In this document: positions 26,451 through 38,408 of the stretch, one piece after another
Numbering within the stretch: position 1 is the stretch's first letter
How the letters are laid out: each line of letters begins with the position of its first letter
Assembly: GCA_964019055.1 (NCBI GenBank)
Contig: OZ025224.1
Location: 687,501-751,500 of the forward strand
Source: Anthopleura xanthogrammica
Taxonomy: Eukaryota > Cnidaria > Anthozoa > Actiniaria > Actiniidae
Direction: 5' to 3'
DNA: 64,000 nt
Made by a program: the position numbers and the translations under genes
The notes under the pieces: model-generated
What the model saw: only the letters and a program-made list of their open reading frames with translations
Databases searched by the model: none
What the model was told of the DNA's origin: nothing

Positions 26451-26778
26451 ATATTTTGGTTAAAAAATCTCACCCTGATCTAACAAGTGCCAAACCTTTG
26501 CAAGGCTTTCGCCGGTGATCTAGTTCAATAAATCATGATGCAAAATGAGCACCAAACGGACTAGTTTTTGTGAGCATGAAGCGCGGCCTTCTTTTGCCTT
26601 TTTTCATTTAAATTGTCACAAGTTTGCATTCGACGCTGACAGAAAAAATTTTGAACACTTTTTTTACAGCAGTATCTTACCTTTGGAAATAAGGGTTGAC
26701 TTGGGCAGAATTCACAGCAAACTTGTTTCCAACTGGTTAAGCACAAACTACTAATGCAGCTCAGAGCAGCTGGTTAAA

Positions 26779-26914
26779 TATACCCCCTGCACGTGACGTC
26801 AGAGCAGCTCAATTTGGAAGGCATTACAAAAGAATTTCATTCTCCTGAGAATTGGAACCTATTGTTTTGCCCTCCAAATTACGCTACAACCCGACGTACT
26901 GCAAGAGGTCTATG
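26779..26914. mobile_element. MITE family A, copy 3
   Basis: About 136 bp, ends ACCCCCTGCACGTGACGTCA and the complementary GACGTACTGCAAGAGGTCTA. It lies immediately upstream (minus-strand sense) of the second cysteine-rich peptide's 5'UTR exon. Confidence 0.75.
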
Positions 26915-28858
26915 AGCTTTAGGGTGGGATCTTGGAGGATAGTTGATAGGCACTTAAATGCAGTAAGTTCTCTCTTGGGACTAAAGTCACCAGTCATTGA
27001 AATCCAAGTGTTTTAGTGAGACACATCACATGCAAGATTTAGACAAGTAGAAAAGTTAGCTAAATCAAAACTATTAGCTACGGGGTGTAAAATCAAGTGC
27101 GGTTTCTAAAATCATGCGGTTTTGGAGATAATTTAACTCTTCGTTATGCGCGTAGAGCGGTGCAAATACAATCCATGAAACGTTTGCGTGATTTTAGTTG
27201 GCGCGCGAAATAATAGTAAGTATAATACATATTTTCTTTTGTTTTTTCCTTTGTTTTACTTTGGATGTTTGTCAAACTTAATTTTTGCTTTACGGGTTAA
27301 ATCATGGCGAAATTGAGGAAACAAAAAATACTAGCGAGTATGGGTATATAATATTCAAATAAACACAAACGAATACGATATAAATAAGATCTACTAACTT
27401 CTACTTGTCCAGAACTAACTATTTTATGGGTTAAGTAAAACCACTGTAAAATTCCTCTAACCATTAGAAAAACAAAGTATTGTTCCACGGATTAAGGGTG
27501 AGCGGCCTATACTCACTGGGGAAATCAGCGCGTAAAGCCCAAAACCACAATGCGTTCTCCTGGCGTCTATTACCACGCCTTCGTTTCCTATATACGCGTC
27601 CAGGTGTATTACAGTCAAACTAAGAAAACCATGAACACCTAAAATATGTCTGGAATGTTTATTTAGACCGTTGCTTGTAAAAAAAGATGTTTCCCACCAC
27701 CATGAAAAAATATTGTATTGAATCCTTGTCTCGTGTATCCGTCTGTCTCGAATAGAAACTTCTAATTTCACGAGAATAAAACTTAAATATGAAGTTTGAA
27801 ACTTTTAAACGGGAAAATACTTTGCGTGACAGCGCTGTGATCAAACACATAAACATTCCAGACACATTTTAGGTGTTCACGGTTTTCTTAGTTTGACTGA
27901 AGCACCAAAGAGAAAATTAGTTTAAATTAAAGTTTTTCTGCTTTGCACAAGAACTTTTTCCACAAGCCATACGGAAATATTGTGCCGGGTCATGAGAAAA
28001 GATCTAGAGGACTGTAATATCTACATAATATAATATAATATAATCCAGATGATCCTCTCATTATCCATTGGTCTTAACTTAAAACTTTGGATCAAAAAGC
28101 TATTCGCGTCTATATTATCTTAATGTCTGAAATTAACGATTTAGATTTGGTGGCAATTTTTGATAGGTTTGCTTTGAATTGTTTTTATTGGAAATAATGT
28201 GTGCATTTTGTATATATATATATATAATCGTTCCGCTCTTGGCTTACCATACAACACACCGATCCCAGCTTTGCTTTAGTTACCACAAACTCGAACTCAG
28301 GAGGTTTTTTTAGTAGTTATCGATTTTTTTTTCTTAATGTACTTTTAGAATGCATTTGTTCTAAGACATACATTTACATTTTTTAGCCACAAGCGGTGTC
28401 TGTACCACGCTGTATATCAAAACTAGGGAGGTAGAACAATGAATTCGGGATTGGCGTATTAGCTGCTCGATCAACTGCAAAAATAAATCCCTCCATTTGT
28501 TCTGTTAAGTCATGGTTTTAACTCAACAAAAGAGTCAACACAGAGAAAATATAGGTTCTAAAATACAAGATTCCTAAGGCTAAATAATGCTCTGATGATC
28601 TGTCTGTTCGTCTTTCCTTGCTTACTTTTTTCTTTTACCCTTGCTTGCTTCGTTCTTTCTCTCTTGCTTCGTTGCTTGCAATCATCATGGATGATAAATT
28701 GACTCCACTCCTGTTATCATCCATGCAATCATGCAGTGACTGCCGTAAATGTACCGCACATTTTGCGCGCTCTCTTATCCTAGCAGAGAAACTTGAAGGA
28801 CGCTTATCCAGGACCGTGTTACCAGTCTACACGCAATATCAGCCACCTTCTCGTGTTT
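26915..28858. other. Intergenic DNA between peptide 2 and CRY-DASH
   Basis: AT-rich sequence holding a TIR element at 27612-27899, a (TA)n run at 28211-28226 and the presumed 3'UTR of CRY-DASH (minus strand). A 109-codon plus-strand frame at 28618-28947 overlaps the last CRY-DASH exon in antisense and has no recognisable domain; it is not called. Confidence 0.5.
27612..27899. mobile_element. TIR element of 288 bp
   Basis: Arms of about 50 bp: CAGTCAAACTAAGAAAACCA at the left and its complement ending at 27899. Both include GTGAACACCTAAAAT- and GTCTGGAATGTTTA-type words. The frames across it come from symmetry. Confidence 0.8.
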
Positions 28859-31800
28859 TTAACGCTTGTTGCTGTTATTTGAGAAGTAGAAGTCGATTCC
28901 TCTTTTTTGTTTTCGGCTCTGGTTTGACTGGCGCTTCTGAGACGTAAGGTCTCTTTTCTAGAATAATAACGAGCATATTATTAGTTATTTAATGAATTGA
29001 AATATTATGTAGTAATCCAGGAAGGTGTGAGTAAACTAAAATATAACAAATAAAAAAAATGCAGGAATATAATAATGGAAGGGAGGAAGGACAGGAAGCA
29101 AGCAAGGAAAAAAGGAAGGATAGAAGGAAAGAAGGAAGGAAGGAAGGAAGGAAGGAAGGAAGGAAGGAAGGAAGGAAGGAAGGAAGGAAAGGAGAGATGG
29201 AAGAAGGACAGTATATATATTTTTAATTTCTTACGGGTTTGGCGCTGTGTCGATCCCATTCCGTTGCCATAACAATCGGCATTGGGTACGTCTCTCCAAG
29301 TGACACTGACGCATGCGTAAGACGAGCTCCGGTCAGTCTCCAAGGCGTGTGAATGTCACCACCAGGAATGCCTGACAGTTCTGGTATCCATTGACGTACG
29401 TAATCACCCTAAAACAACAGAGGGCTTATCGTCCATTTTCATAAACAGGACAAAGGCACAGGAAGCCCAAGCACTTTTTTTGTGCATGTGATTTATATAG
29501 AGAACAGCTGATACCAATTAGAAATTATAGAAAAAACTTATCAAAGCCGCTTTATGTGGTTTATGAATAAATCAGTCGCTTTTTTTCCTGAATTAAGTTG
29601 TAAAAATCAAGAATTGTTTATTTAATTGTTATTTGTATTTTACACTTTGCTAGATACGAGTTTAACGAATTCTTAGCTTTTAACGGAAATAGAGAGAAAG
29701 GAATATTTACGTTAAAAACGCTTGAATTTCGCAGCGTGGTTTTGCAGATTCCGCCCTTGGATTCCGGATTCCTCATTTTGGATTCCGGATTCCGCATCTT
29801 GGATTCCGGATTCCGCATCTTGGATTCCGGATTCCGCATCTTAGATTCCGGATTCCACATCTTGGATTCCAGAGTCCCGCGCTTAGTTGATGCATAATTT
29901 AGAAAGAGAGATCCCACCTTACTCCACTCCCCTTGGGTGTTTTTCTTTACCTGTGGATCGTAATCCAGGCCTTGTTTTACCATATTGAACTTACGGTCCT
30001 GTCTTGGATCATTCCCAACCCCAGCCGAGTACAACCAGTTGCCATAGTTACTGCATACGTCATGATCAATCTGATCAAAAATATCGAAGAATTATCATTA
30101 GGAAGAAAAGGGAGAAGGGGAAAAGAAGAAAAAAAACGAAGAATGAAATGTTCAAAATTATTCCTGAAAAATGAAACTTATTGTTTTATCCTCCAGATTG
30201 AGCTGTATTCCGTCGTGCTACAAGGGGTCTATAGGCTAACGCTGTTGCGGATTCTCCTTTACCATACCCACCTCGTAACGTTTTTGGTATGGTAAATAGC
30301 AGTAATAAAAAGCTAATAAGTTAAAAAATGCAGGGGAATCAAAAAAAATAAGTTATGAAAAAGAAGAAAAAGAATGGAAGGGAAGAAGAGGAAAGGGGAA
30401 AGAAAAAAGGCTTTCTATACTGACCAATAAATAGAAAAATGCTAGGGACTGAAGGAATGAGGGAATGAAAAAAGAAAAGGATGGAAGGAAAGGAAAGGGA
30501 AGGGAATAGAAATCTTTTTATACTAACCAATAAATATTCAAGCCATTCAGCCCCCAACCTCCAGTCCAATTTCAAGTCTTTTGTCAAAAAGCTTGCCACA
30601 TTCTGCCTTCCTCGATTTGACATAAAACCAGTCGCTGCCAGTTCTCTCATGTTTGCATCAACAAAGGGGACACCTGTTTTGCCTTCCTTCCAGGCTTTGA
30701 ACAGATTTTCATCCTGCCGCCATTCTACTTTCTTTCCAAGTAATCCTGATAATGAATAATAATTATTACAAGGTTTTTAAGTTGCTTTTCCTTTTATTTG
30801 AAAAAAAGTTTTATGTCAAAATAGTGAAGACCCTGGAGGAAACCATATTCAAAGTAATACTTTAGTAAAGTTATTCTTTAAGAAAGGAAAAAGGAGAGTG
30901 TTCAAAACATATATAATACGTGTGCACCACATGTCCATGACCACGCTTGTTACACAAGTTATCTATTCCTAATGCTCACCACTAAGATAAAACAGTCGGT
31001 CTCCAAACTTGCTGGCAACAAACTTGAAATAATCTCTCCAAAGTAGCTCAAAAATAACCCTTAGAAAAAGGAAAAAATTAGGTTACTTAGGATCAAACTA
31101 TGGACCTCTTGCTTAGCAGACAGCACACTAACCAACCAAGCCACACTTGCTCTTTAAAACAAGTGTGTGAGGTCACTGAGGATCAAACTATGGACCTCTT
31201 GCTTAGCAGACAGCACACTAACCAACCAAGCCACACTTGCTCTTTAAAACAAGTGTGTGAGGTCACTGAGGATCAAACTATGGACCTCTTGCTTAGCAGA
31301 CAGCACACTAACCAACCAAGCCACACTTGCTCTTTAAAACAAGTGTGTGAGGTCACTGAGGATCAAACTATGGACCTCTTGCTTAGCAGACAGCACACCA
31401 AGTTACAATTGCTTGGTTTTAAAGCAGTTTTCTTATGATTATGAAAAACTTATGGCATGGATCATGCCTTGCCATGACCATGTCAGTACCAAGCTGTGTA
31501 TGAATACATTGTACATGTGTGCTGCGCTGTAACAATGTTCTGTGCCATAACTTTTCACACTCATATGAAATTTGCTCTCAGCATGTATTTCATCCACCAA
31601 GACACAACTCTCACCAGTATGTTGATTGGTTTGATGTTCTCTGATCTTCATATCTTTTGATCTCTTCATAAATTTTTCGAGGTGACAAACAGCCGTGTGC
31701 AAGCCTGGAAAAGAGTGGCACATGTCAATCAATTTTTTGTTGTCATCATTATCAAACATCATCATCATCACCATCATGAGTCATCATCATCATTATTGTG

Positions 31801-32971
31801 CTCATCACCATCACCATCATCACCATCCTCATCACCATCATTGTCATCATCACCATCATCATCACCATCATCATCATCACCATCATCAGTCATCATCACC
31901 ATCATCATTATCATCACCATCATTGTCATCATCACCATCATCATCATCATCATCACCATATCAGTCATCATCATCATCATCAGTCCTCATCATTCATCAC
32001 CATCATCACCATCATCATCATCATCATCGCCATCATCATCACCATCATCATCATCAGTAATCATCATGCATACATACATACAAGCATGCCACCTTTAAAA
32101 AAACCCAAGAAAATTATTTAGTTAAATAAAATATCAATAAAACCATACGTACCATGTTGAAAATTTGGTAGAATATTCATGGCCAATCATACCATTCCTT
32201 GTTTCTTTATACTTTGCAACATAATCCTAATGGGAAATGTTATTGTTTTGTACAATTAAAAGAATGATAAAATATTGGAACAAAGTTTTCCTGTCCCAAT
32301 TTCTCTCCCTCCTTAACTCTTTATCTTTGTCTCTGTGCTTTACCCCTCTAGCTGTCATTTAGCTCAATGGTCCCTTGTCTGCACAATTCCCTGTCCCTGA
32401 GTTTTTGCTTTTTGATTCCTTTGCATCTTTCTTCATGTCCTTTTGGACACTGTCCCAAGCCCTCAATCTTGCCCTCCTCTCCCTGCACTGTTTTTGACCT
32501 TTACAATTATTATAATAATTTATTGTCAATGATTATTTATTGATTGTAAAATAATCATCATATGCCCCATATGTTCCTGATGGGGGCTGAATGGGTTGGA
32601 CGTGAGCAGGACGGAAAAACCCATCCAGCCCTTGCTTGAAAGCTGTCTGGCCCTGCTCCAAAGTCATGTGCTCCTTGTGCCAAACATTTTCCTGTCCAGC
32701 CTGACCTTACTGAGTCAATAAGTATATATGATGTTGAGAAACCTACTGTATCAAATAAATAATACTGCAGTCTTTGAAGACCAGATGTTTCCCCTCCTTG
32801 GAATGGGAAAGCTGACCGGGAATCTTGAGAAGGTTCTGATGGAAGAAAGTAAAAAGAATAAGGACTCTCTCTCTCTGACAAAAATTTATTCATTAGGATA
32901 TTTAATTATTAGAGCTGGAAGTTCATCACCATGGTTATCATCATCATCATCATCATCATCATTATCACCAC

Positions 32972-33019
<48 letters not shown>

Positions 33020-34860
33020 TATCAACACCATCATCATCATCATCAACATCATCATCATCACCACCACCACCACCACCACCACCACCACCACCACCACCAC
33101 CACCACCACCACCACCATCACCACCACCACCACCACCACCACCACCACCACCACCACCACCACCATCATCATCAGTCATCAACATGCATGCACAGCATGC
33201 CACCATCTAAAAAGGTACAATAAAAATTATTTAAATTATTTAAATATAATATAAATAAAACCATACATACAATGTTGAAAAACATCATCATCACCGCCAT
33301 CATTATTATTAAATTTAATCATCATTATCATCATCAACATCATTATCAACATTATCATCATTATCAACATCATCAGCATCAATATCATCAGCATCATTAT
33401 CAACGTCATCACCATCATCATCATCAGCATCATTATTTACAGCATCATCATCATCATATTTAGATCACCTTTTACTCCAAGTTGATGAAAGGTAGGTATC
33501 TCCCCCGTATCAACACCATCTGGTAATGGTTTCATCTTGTCTGGCATCTTGATTGTGCTTCTTACTCCGCTGCGACTTTCAACATTTTTCCTGAACTCTG
33601 TGTATACATTGGGTACCCTGTGGTTTGACCAATGCAAGAGATAAGTATAAAGTTGATGATACAAGTGCTATAAATCTTGCTTTCTGATTGGTGCTTTATG
33701 AAGCCAGGTTTTCACTTGTAACGGAATCAGAGTCAGAAACAACTTATGAAAAAAAGAAAACCAGCAATGGAGCCAGAAATATGGGAGTCCAAAGTGTGTC
33801 AGAAGTGGAAAGCTTTTTTAGTTTAGCTCTTACTTTTTAATACTAAATGGTAAGTCATCTGGGTGATATAAAGTTGACCCCCAAAACTTATGAACTGGCA
33901 CACCACTTCCTGCTTCTATCACATTCTCAACATCTATTTCTTCTTTTGTTGGCTCTTTTTGTAGAGAAATTCCTTCAACTTTGATAGATTCTTTATTAAT
34001 GCTTGCGATAAGACTTGGAATTATTTCCTCTGGCTTTCCACATCGCACCACTAAATTACTGTAAAGAATTGTTATAAAATGAATAAATCATAAGAACATT
34101 ATTAGAAATATATAAGAAATAAAAAGGAATGAAGATGGATGCAATGAGAATTTTGTCCAGTAATCCATTTATCAATTCATCCATCCATCCATCCATCCAT
34201 CCATCCATCCATCCATCCATCCATCCATCCATCCATCCATCCATCCATCCATCCATCCATCCATCCATCCATTCATGCATCCATTCATTTATCTATTCAT
34301 TCATTCATCCATCCCTTTATCTACTCATTCATTCATTCATGCATCCATTCATTTATCCATTCATTTATCCATTCATTCATTCATCCATCCCTTTATCTAC
34401 TCATTCATTCATTCATCCATCCATCCATCCATCCCTCCATCCATCCATCTATACTTTTTTCTCCTCCCCACTTCTCCACACACACACACACACAAACACA
34501 CGTTGGACCTGATAATAAACACAGTACCATGTTAACACAAACCTTGACACGTCTTGAAGCTTTTGACGCAAATCCCTTACGCTCTCAAGAAGAAATTTAG
34601 TCCTAAAAGAGCCAGTCTTTGGGAAGCCAAAATGCCACGTGCCTCTGAAATGTCTGGGGTCAAAACAGTATAGAGGCAAAACCAAGTCGGCATTTTTGTG
34701 AGCCCAGCAAAGAACCTGCGAAAAAAATACGTTCAAAATGGTTAAAAATTTCTAAATTTTTCGATGTAGTGAATTAGAAGGACGTGGAACTCACTTCGTT
34801 GTCGTGATAGCGAAGGTCGTTTCGTAAAAGACAAATTATAACCCTTGATTTTGAAGCCAT
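28859..34860 (-). CDS. Cryptochrome DASH (CRY-DASH), complete 12-exon gene
   Basis: Exons in transcript order: 34860-34795, 34715-34543, 34058-33834, 33617-33469, 32835-32747, 32226-32153, 31704-31615, 31059-30980, 30745-30528, 30070-29951, 29408-29235 and 28936-28859 (stop TAA). Phases all match and the total is 511 codons, the usual CRY-DASH length. The start [20 protein letters not shown] is the photolyase Rossmann strand. FAD-domain hallmarks follow: [81 protein letters not shown] and [14 protein letters not shown]; the C-terminus RGIDFYFS is the DASH tail. Family role: blue-light flavoprotein that repairs UV cyclobutane dimers in single-stranded or looped DNA, with possible signalling. 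Odd points: family-typical residues are replaced in the STKF-S-P-W and ALGC segments (here S-T-W and AHGC). Introns carry satellites (31091-31400, 31763-32058, 32934-33460, 34171-34272). Confidence 0.95.
29114..29189. repeat. (GGAA)n microsatellite
   Basis: About 18 GGAA units in a wider purine-rich stretch (29078-29210) inside the last CRY-DASH intron. Confidence 0.9.
29749..29872. repeat. 21-bp minisatellite GGATTCCGGATTCCGCATCT
   Basis: About five tandem units of a roughly 21-bp motif built from GGATTCC, with point variants, in CRY-DASH intron 10. Each unit contains two GGATTCC words. Confidence 0.85.
30165..30233. mobile_element. MITE family A, half copy
   Basis: Matches only the right half of family A (TTGTTTTATCCTCCAGATTG through GTGCTACAAGGGGTCTATAG). 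The left arm is missing. Located in CRY-DASH intron 9. Confidence 0.6.
31091..31400 (-). repeat. 90-bp tRNA-like tandem satellite, 3.4 units (CRY-DASH intron 7)
   Basis: Units start at 31091, 31181, 31271 and 31361, exactly 90 bp apart and nearly identical; the last is truncated. On the minus strand each unit reads TGGCTTGGTTGGTTAG (box A-like, D-arm) and AGTTTGATCCT (box B-like, T-arm) with a CTGCTAA-type anticodon-loop region between, i.e. a tRNA-derived sequence. The same unit forms the array at 48617-49375. Confidence 0.85.
31763..32058. repeat. (CAT)n microsatellite in CRY-DASH intron 6
   Basis: Irregular CATCAT/CACCAT array, with frames rich in His, Ser and Ile that are artefacts. Confidence 0.95.
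32934..33174. repeat. (ATC)n then (ACC)n compound microsatellite in CRY-DASH intron 4
   Basis: About 125 bp of ATC units followed by about 110 bp of ACC units, then a less regular CATCAT tract at 33285-33460 reaching the exon 4 donor at 33469. Confidence 0.95.
34171..34272. repeat. (ATCC)n microsatellite in CRY-DASH intron 2
   Basis: About 25 perfect CATC tetramers, extended by degenerate CATT/CATC units to 34450, then a CACA run at 34477-34500. Confidence 0.95.
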
Positions 34861-35626
34861 ATTTACTGATGTGACACGACAATAAACAGTGGTTGTGTAA
34901 TAGGGTAACAATCTCTACTCGGCTGATCAAGAAACAGGGATCCCAATACCTTTCAGTTGAGATCAAACTATGCTTGATAAGAAAAAAAGACAGAGATCAG
35001 ACAGAGATCTTTGTATAACAAATCAAATCAAGATAGAAAGGAAGAAAAAAAAAAAAAGAAAATGCAAGGAAAGGGGAGGAAGGGGTAAAAAATGAAGAGG
35101 ATAAAAGAGAAAAAAAAAAGAAAAGAAAAGGAAAGAATAAAAGAAAAATTATAGAAAAGAATAGAAGAGAAACTAAATAAAAATATTTTTGAAGAATGAG
35201 AACAGAAGAGAACAGAAGAGAACAGAAGAGAAGAGAGATGACAAGGGATCAACAACAGCTGATGTCATTTGGGCTTCCTGTGGTGGGACACGAGGGCTAA
35301 ACAAACGCATATCAAACATGATCAAAGCCATTCGACACGCCAAAAAATTGCTAATTAAACAAGAATGGATACGATTCGCCGCCATCCAACCCAATGAAGT
35401 CTTTCTAATGAATACTGGCGTCTGTCACTATTTCTCAATCAGCAAAATACAGTCGACATTCATGGTTCTTGTTCGCCAGATTCCCAGCTGAACACGAGAT
35501 GTTTTGATTCATGTGATTCTCTTGTCATCAAGGGTCTTGAAGAGTAATTCTTAGCTAAACAATAGTCCATCTTGTATCTAAAGGACATGCAAGGATGCTT
35601 ACTGAGGTGAAAATCAACGATCAATT
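34861..35626. promoter_or_regulatory. Divergent promoter region between CRY-DASH and the CUB receptor
   Basis: 766 bp between two start codons facing away from each other. It holds a long purine-rich stretch (35036-35240), a GGGCTTCCTGTG motif at 35271-35282 and no coding exon that I can support. A shared bidirectional promoter is plausible but untested. Confidence 0.45.
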
Positions 35627-37354
35627 ATGATATTACGTCTTGTCACCTTGGTTTTGGTGGCGTTGTTGGTTAAAGGCTGTAACTGCAGTTGTGGTGGAAT
35701 CTTTCAACAGACTCATGGAATACTTCGATCTCCAGTCAGTGGAACTAAAATCGGGCAAATAACTCGCTGTGATTATGTTCTCCTGGTTCCATCTAAGCAG
35801 CGGATTAAAGTTGTTTTTGTCGATCTTGTCCTCAAGACAACGTGTTGTTCATGCAAGCACGATTACATCGAGTTGAGAGATGGTAAAGACGCGAACTCTA
35901 CACTAATAGGGCGCTATTGTGCACAGAATATCCCTAAAAAGGTTTACTCAACTCAAAACGAACTGTGGATTCGTTTTCAAACAGATTTTCGTACCTCTAG
36001 CGAGAACAGGTTTAAGTTGACATTCGACACTACATGTGGTCGTCATTTCGACTCTCTGGCCGGCAGTTTTTCCTCCAAAGGATTAACATACAAACCAAAT
36101 ATTGAGTGTATTTATACAATCTCGGTCCCTCGAGGAAGGATAAAGGTTTCCTTTGATGTCTTTGATCTTGAAGGAAGCAGTTCTGTTTGTGAATTTGACT
36201 TCATTGAAGTAAAAGAAATCAAAAATGTTGAGTTGAGTTCAGATGTTTTGGCCTCGAGGAGAAGACGTTTCTGTGGCAAGAACAAGCCTCCAACAATTTA
36301 TTCAACCATTGGAAGTTTTCTGTGGTTTCGTTTCAAAACGGACTCTAATAGACAGAATTCTGGATTTACTGCGAATTTTAGGACTGTGTCTGTTGGTGAA
36401 GGAAGCTGTGACACAAAATTCGCCTCAGAAAAGGGCTTCATATATTCGAAGAACTACCCTTTTACCTACCCAAAAAACACAGAGTGTACTTGGGAGATAG
36501 AAGTAGACTCATCAAAACATGTTCATTTGATATTTGATACATTTAATTTTAGTCGCAAGGTTCAGGGTTGTAATTACGGCTATGTAAATGTGTATGATGA
36601 TATACAATTGAAGTCTCCAATTGGCCAGTTTTGTGGGCCGGATATTCCCAGGGATATAGTATCAAGGTCCAGCAAGCTAACTCTGAAGTCAGTGTCCAGC
36701 GATATCCAAAATACAGGCTGGTTTTCAATACGTTACAGATCATCTGATGAAGGGCCATGTGGCTCTAAGAAATTTGCTTGTGTGAGCCATCAATGCATTG
36801 AAGCGCATCAGCAATGTGACGGAAATAAAGACTGCGCAGATGGCTCAGATGAACAAAAATGCCCACCAATGGAAGAAAAGCTGTCATGGTACAGTTTCTG
36901 GCCAGTGACTGTAGTCATAATGATGTTATTCATGGGAATATGGCTGTGGAGGACGTGGCACAAGTTTATAACTCCGAGAAGCAATGTAGAAGTGAGTTAC
37001 TATTGTGCTTCTCCTTGTCATCATCATGATAATGGCCATGTTACAGAAGTTATGGAACCTCCAAGCTATAATGAAGCAATATTGAGCCCAGTAAGTGGCA
37101 TTCCTCCACCGTCGTATGAGGAAGCTATAAGCTCACAACCAACTCAGTACACTATTCCACATGATGTGGACAGAGAAGACCAGTCTGAAACTGGTAATAC
37201 AAATAGGACCGAAACAAGAACTGTGTGTGCAAACCTGAATACAACTCCAAGAAGCACTGCTGAGGACCAAAGACCATCGTCTGAAACATCTGTTAATTCT
37301 CTTGGACAGCCATACACAAGTCATAGGCTACAAGACAGAATAAGTGAAGTTTAG
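35627..37354 (+). CDS. CUB-LDLa single-pass transmembrane receptor with PPxY tail
   Basis: Single uninterrupted frame of 575 residues. Signal peptide about 1-17 (MILRLVTLVLVALLVKG). Three CUB-like domains follow at about 22-135 (first pair of Cys in CSCGG...TRCDYVL), 137-252 and 262-372 (WEIEVDSSKHVHLIFDTFNF). Then one LDL-receptor class A repeat at about 378-413, with the calcium-binding end CDGNKDCADGSDEQKC, and a membrane segment at about 422-443 (FWPVTVVIMMLFMGIWLW). The cytoplasmic tail has two PP-S-Y motifs (PPSYNEAI, PPSYEEAI), binding sites for WW domains such as Nedd4-type ubiquitin ligases. The layout resembles LRP3/LRP10/LRP12-type endocytic receptors, but with fewer LDLa repeats. 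Lack of introns in an intron-rich region hints at retroposition or a single-exon lineage gene. Part of its 3' end is duplicated at 42462-42900. Confidence 0.85.
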   Translation: MILRLVTLVLVALLVKGCNCSCGGIFQQTHGILRSPVSGTKIGQITRCDYVLLVPSKQRIKVVFVDLVLKTTCCSCKHDYIELRDGKDANSTLIGRYCAQNIPKKVYSTQNELWIRFQTDFRTSSENRFKLTFDTTCGRHFDSLAGSFSSKGLTYKPNIECIYTISVPRGRIKVSFDVFDLEGSSSVCEFDFIEVKEIKNVELSSDVLASRRRRFCGKNKPPTIYSTIGSFLWFRFKTDSNRQNSGFTANFRTVSVGEGSCDTKFASEKGFIYSKNYPFTYPKNTECTWEIEVDSSKHVHLIFDTFNFSRKVQGCNYGYVNVYDDIQLKSPIGQFCGPDIPRDIVSRSSKLTLKSVSSDIQNTGWFSIRYRSSDEGPCGSKKFACVSHQCIEAHQQCDGNKDCADGSDEQKCPPMEEKLSWYSFWPVTVVIMMLFMGIWLWRTWHKFITPRSNVEVSYYCASPCHHHDNGHVTEVMEPPSYNEAILSPVSGIPPPSYEEAISSQPTQYTIPHDVDREDQSETGNTNRTETRTVCANLNTTPRSTAEDQRPSSETSVNSLGQPYTSHRLQDRISEV

Positions 37355-38408
37355 CATTTTTTTTACCTGTAAAGATGAATATTATTTTGATAATTATTGA
37401 TTATATTTCATATTGTAAATATTACATATATGGTTCAAAACTTGCTGTGTTTACCAATGAGGTTCATTCATGCCCTTGAGAACAGGAGTGTGTGCAAGTT
37501 TCATCTACTGCACAACAAGAATAATACTCAAGGTAATGCCATGGAATCTGTTATCTGTTTTGAGGGTTTTCTCTGGGTTTACCTGTTTTCCTCCCTCTAC
37601 AAAACCTAAGAAGCTAAACTCTAAGCCAACCAGCTGTGAGTTAGCCATGCCCTAGCTTAGATCAGCCTAGAGGTTGTTTCATGGTTACCTGTAATTAGCC
37701 ATGCCCTTACTTAGATCAGCACAGAGGTTGTTTCAGGGTAATGATAGAATTTGAAGGTTTGTGCCTTTTCCATAGTATCCCATGCTTATTTCCACATAAC
37801 ACTTGTGGAAGGTGCTTAAAACTATGAGATGTAGAAAAGACATTATTTTTAAACTTCTTTGGTATAAATGTACAAAAGCAATCATTAAAACAAAGAAAAT
37901 ATCATAAAGTCTAGTGTACACTCTTTATTAGCTTTCTTAGAGGCTGTATCTCCCATACCACAGGTAGCCCAAGCTCTATTTTTGACAGTCTTGATATATA
38001 ATGCCAATTTCTCAAGAAATAAGTCTTTAATAAACCCCAAGATAATTTCTATATCGTCTTTATCTTTGCCTTGCTTATGTGTGGACCGAATTTCAGCACT
38101 TTTCAGTGAGATTGAACATTTTCCCTCCATTAACAGAACTTGGGCTTCCTGTGCTAGCGCTCTGTTTTTAACGATTCCTCCTATACACGGGACTAAAAAG
38201 ATTAGTTCACAAAGCGAAAAATATATTTTCGTAGCATAGTTAGTGTAGGAGGAATATTATTGGAAAGGAAAATTTCCGAAGGGAAAAACACCTTGATTTG
38301 TGGGTGCCCGATCTGCACGTCACGGGTACAACGTCATGCAAGACATGCAAGGGAAAGTCCCTTAAAAAACCCTAGTGAACACAAGCGAACACTGTCTAAA
38401 CAGCCATA
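37355..38408. other. 3' flank of the CUB gene and upstream region of caspase 1
   Basis: Contains two units of the dispersed repeat with core GCCATGCCCT...TTAGATCAGC (37637-37735) and a GGGCTTCCTGTG motif at 38142-38153, 256 bp before the caspase ATG. Most of this stretch is duplicated at 42740-43731. Confidence 0.6.
37637..37735 (+). repeat. Dispersed repeat, two tandem units
   Basis: Two units of about 50 bp sharing GTTAGCCATGCCCT or ATTAGCCATGCCCT, CTTAGATCAGC and AGAGGTTGTTTCA. The paralogous pair is at 43027-43125. Confidence 0.7.

Noticed and set aside
28618..28947. Plus-strand frame of 109 codons
   Set aside because: It overlaps the terminal CRY-DASH exon in antisense and has a biased Phe/Leu/Ser/Cys composition.
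31439..31777. Minus-strand frame of 112 codons
   Set aside because: A shadow frame over CRY-DASH exon 7; the true exon frame (31704-31615) encodes the conserved [16 protein letters not shown] segment.
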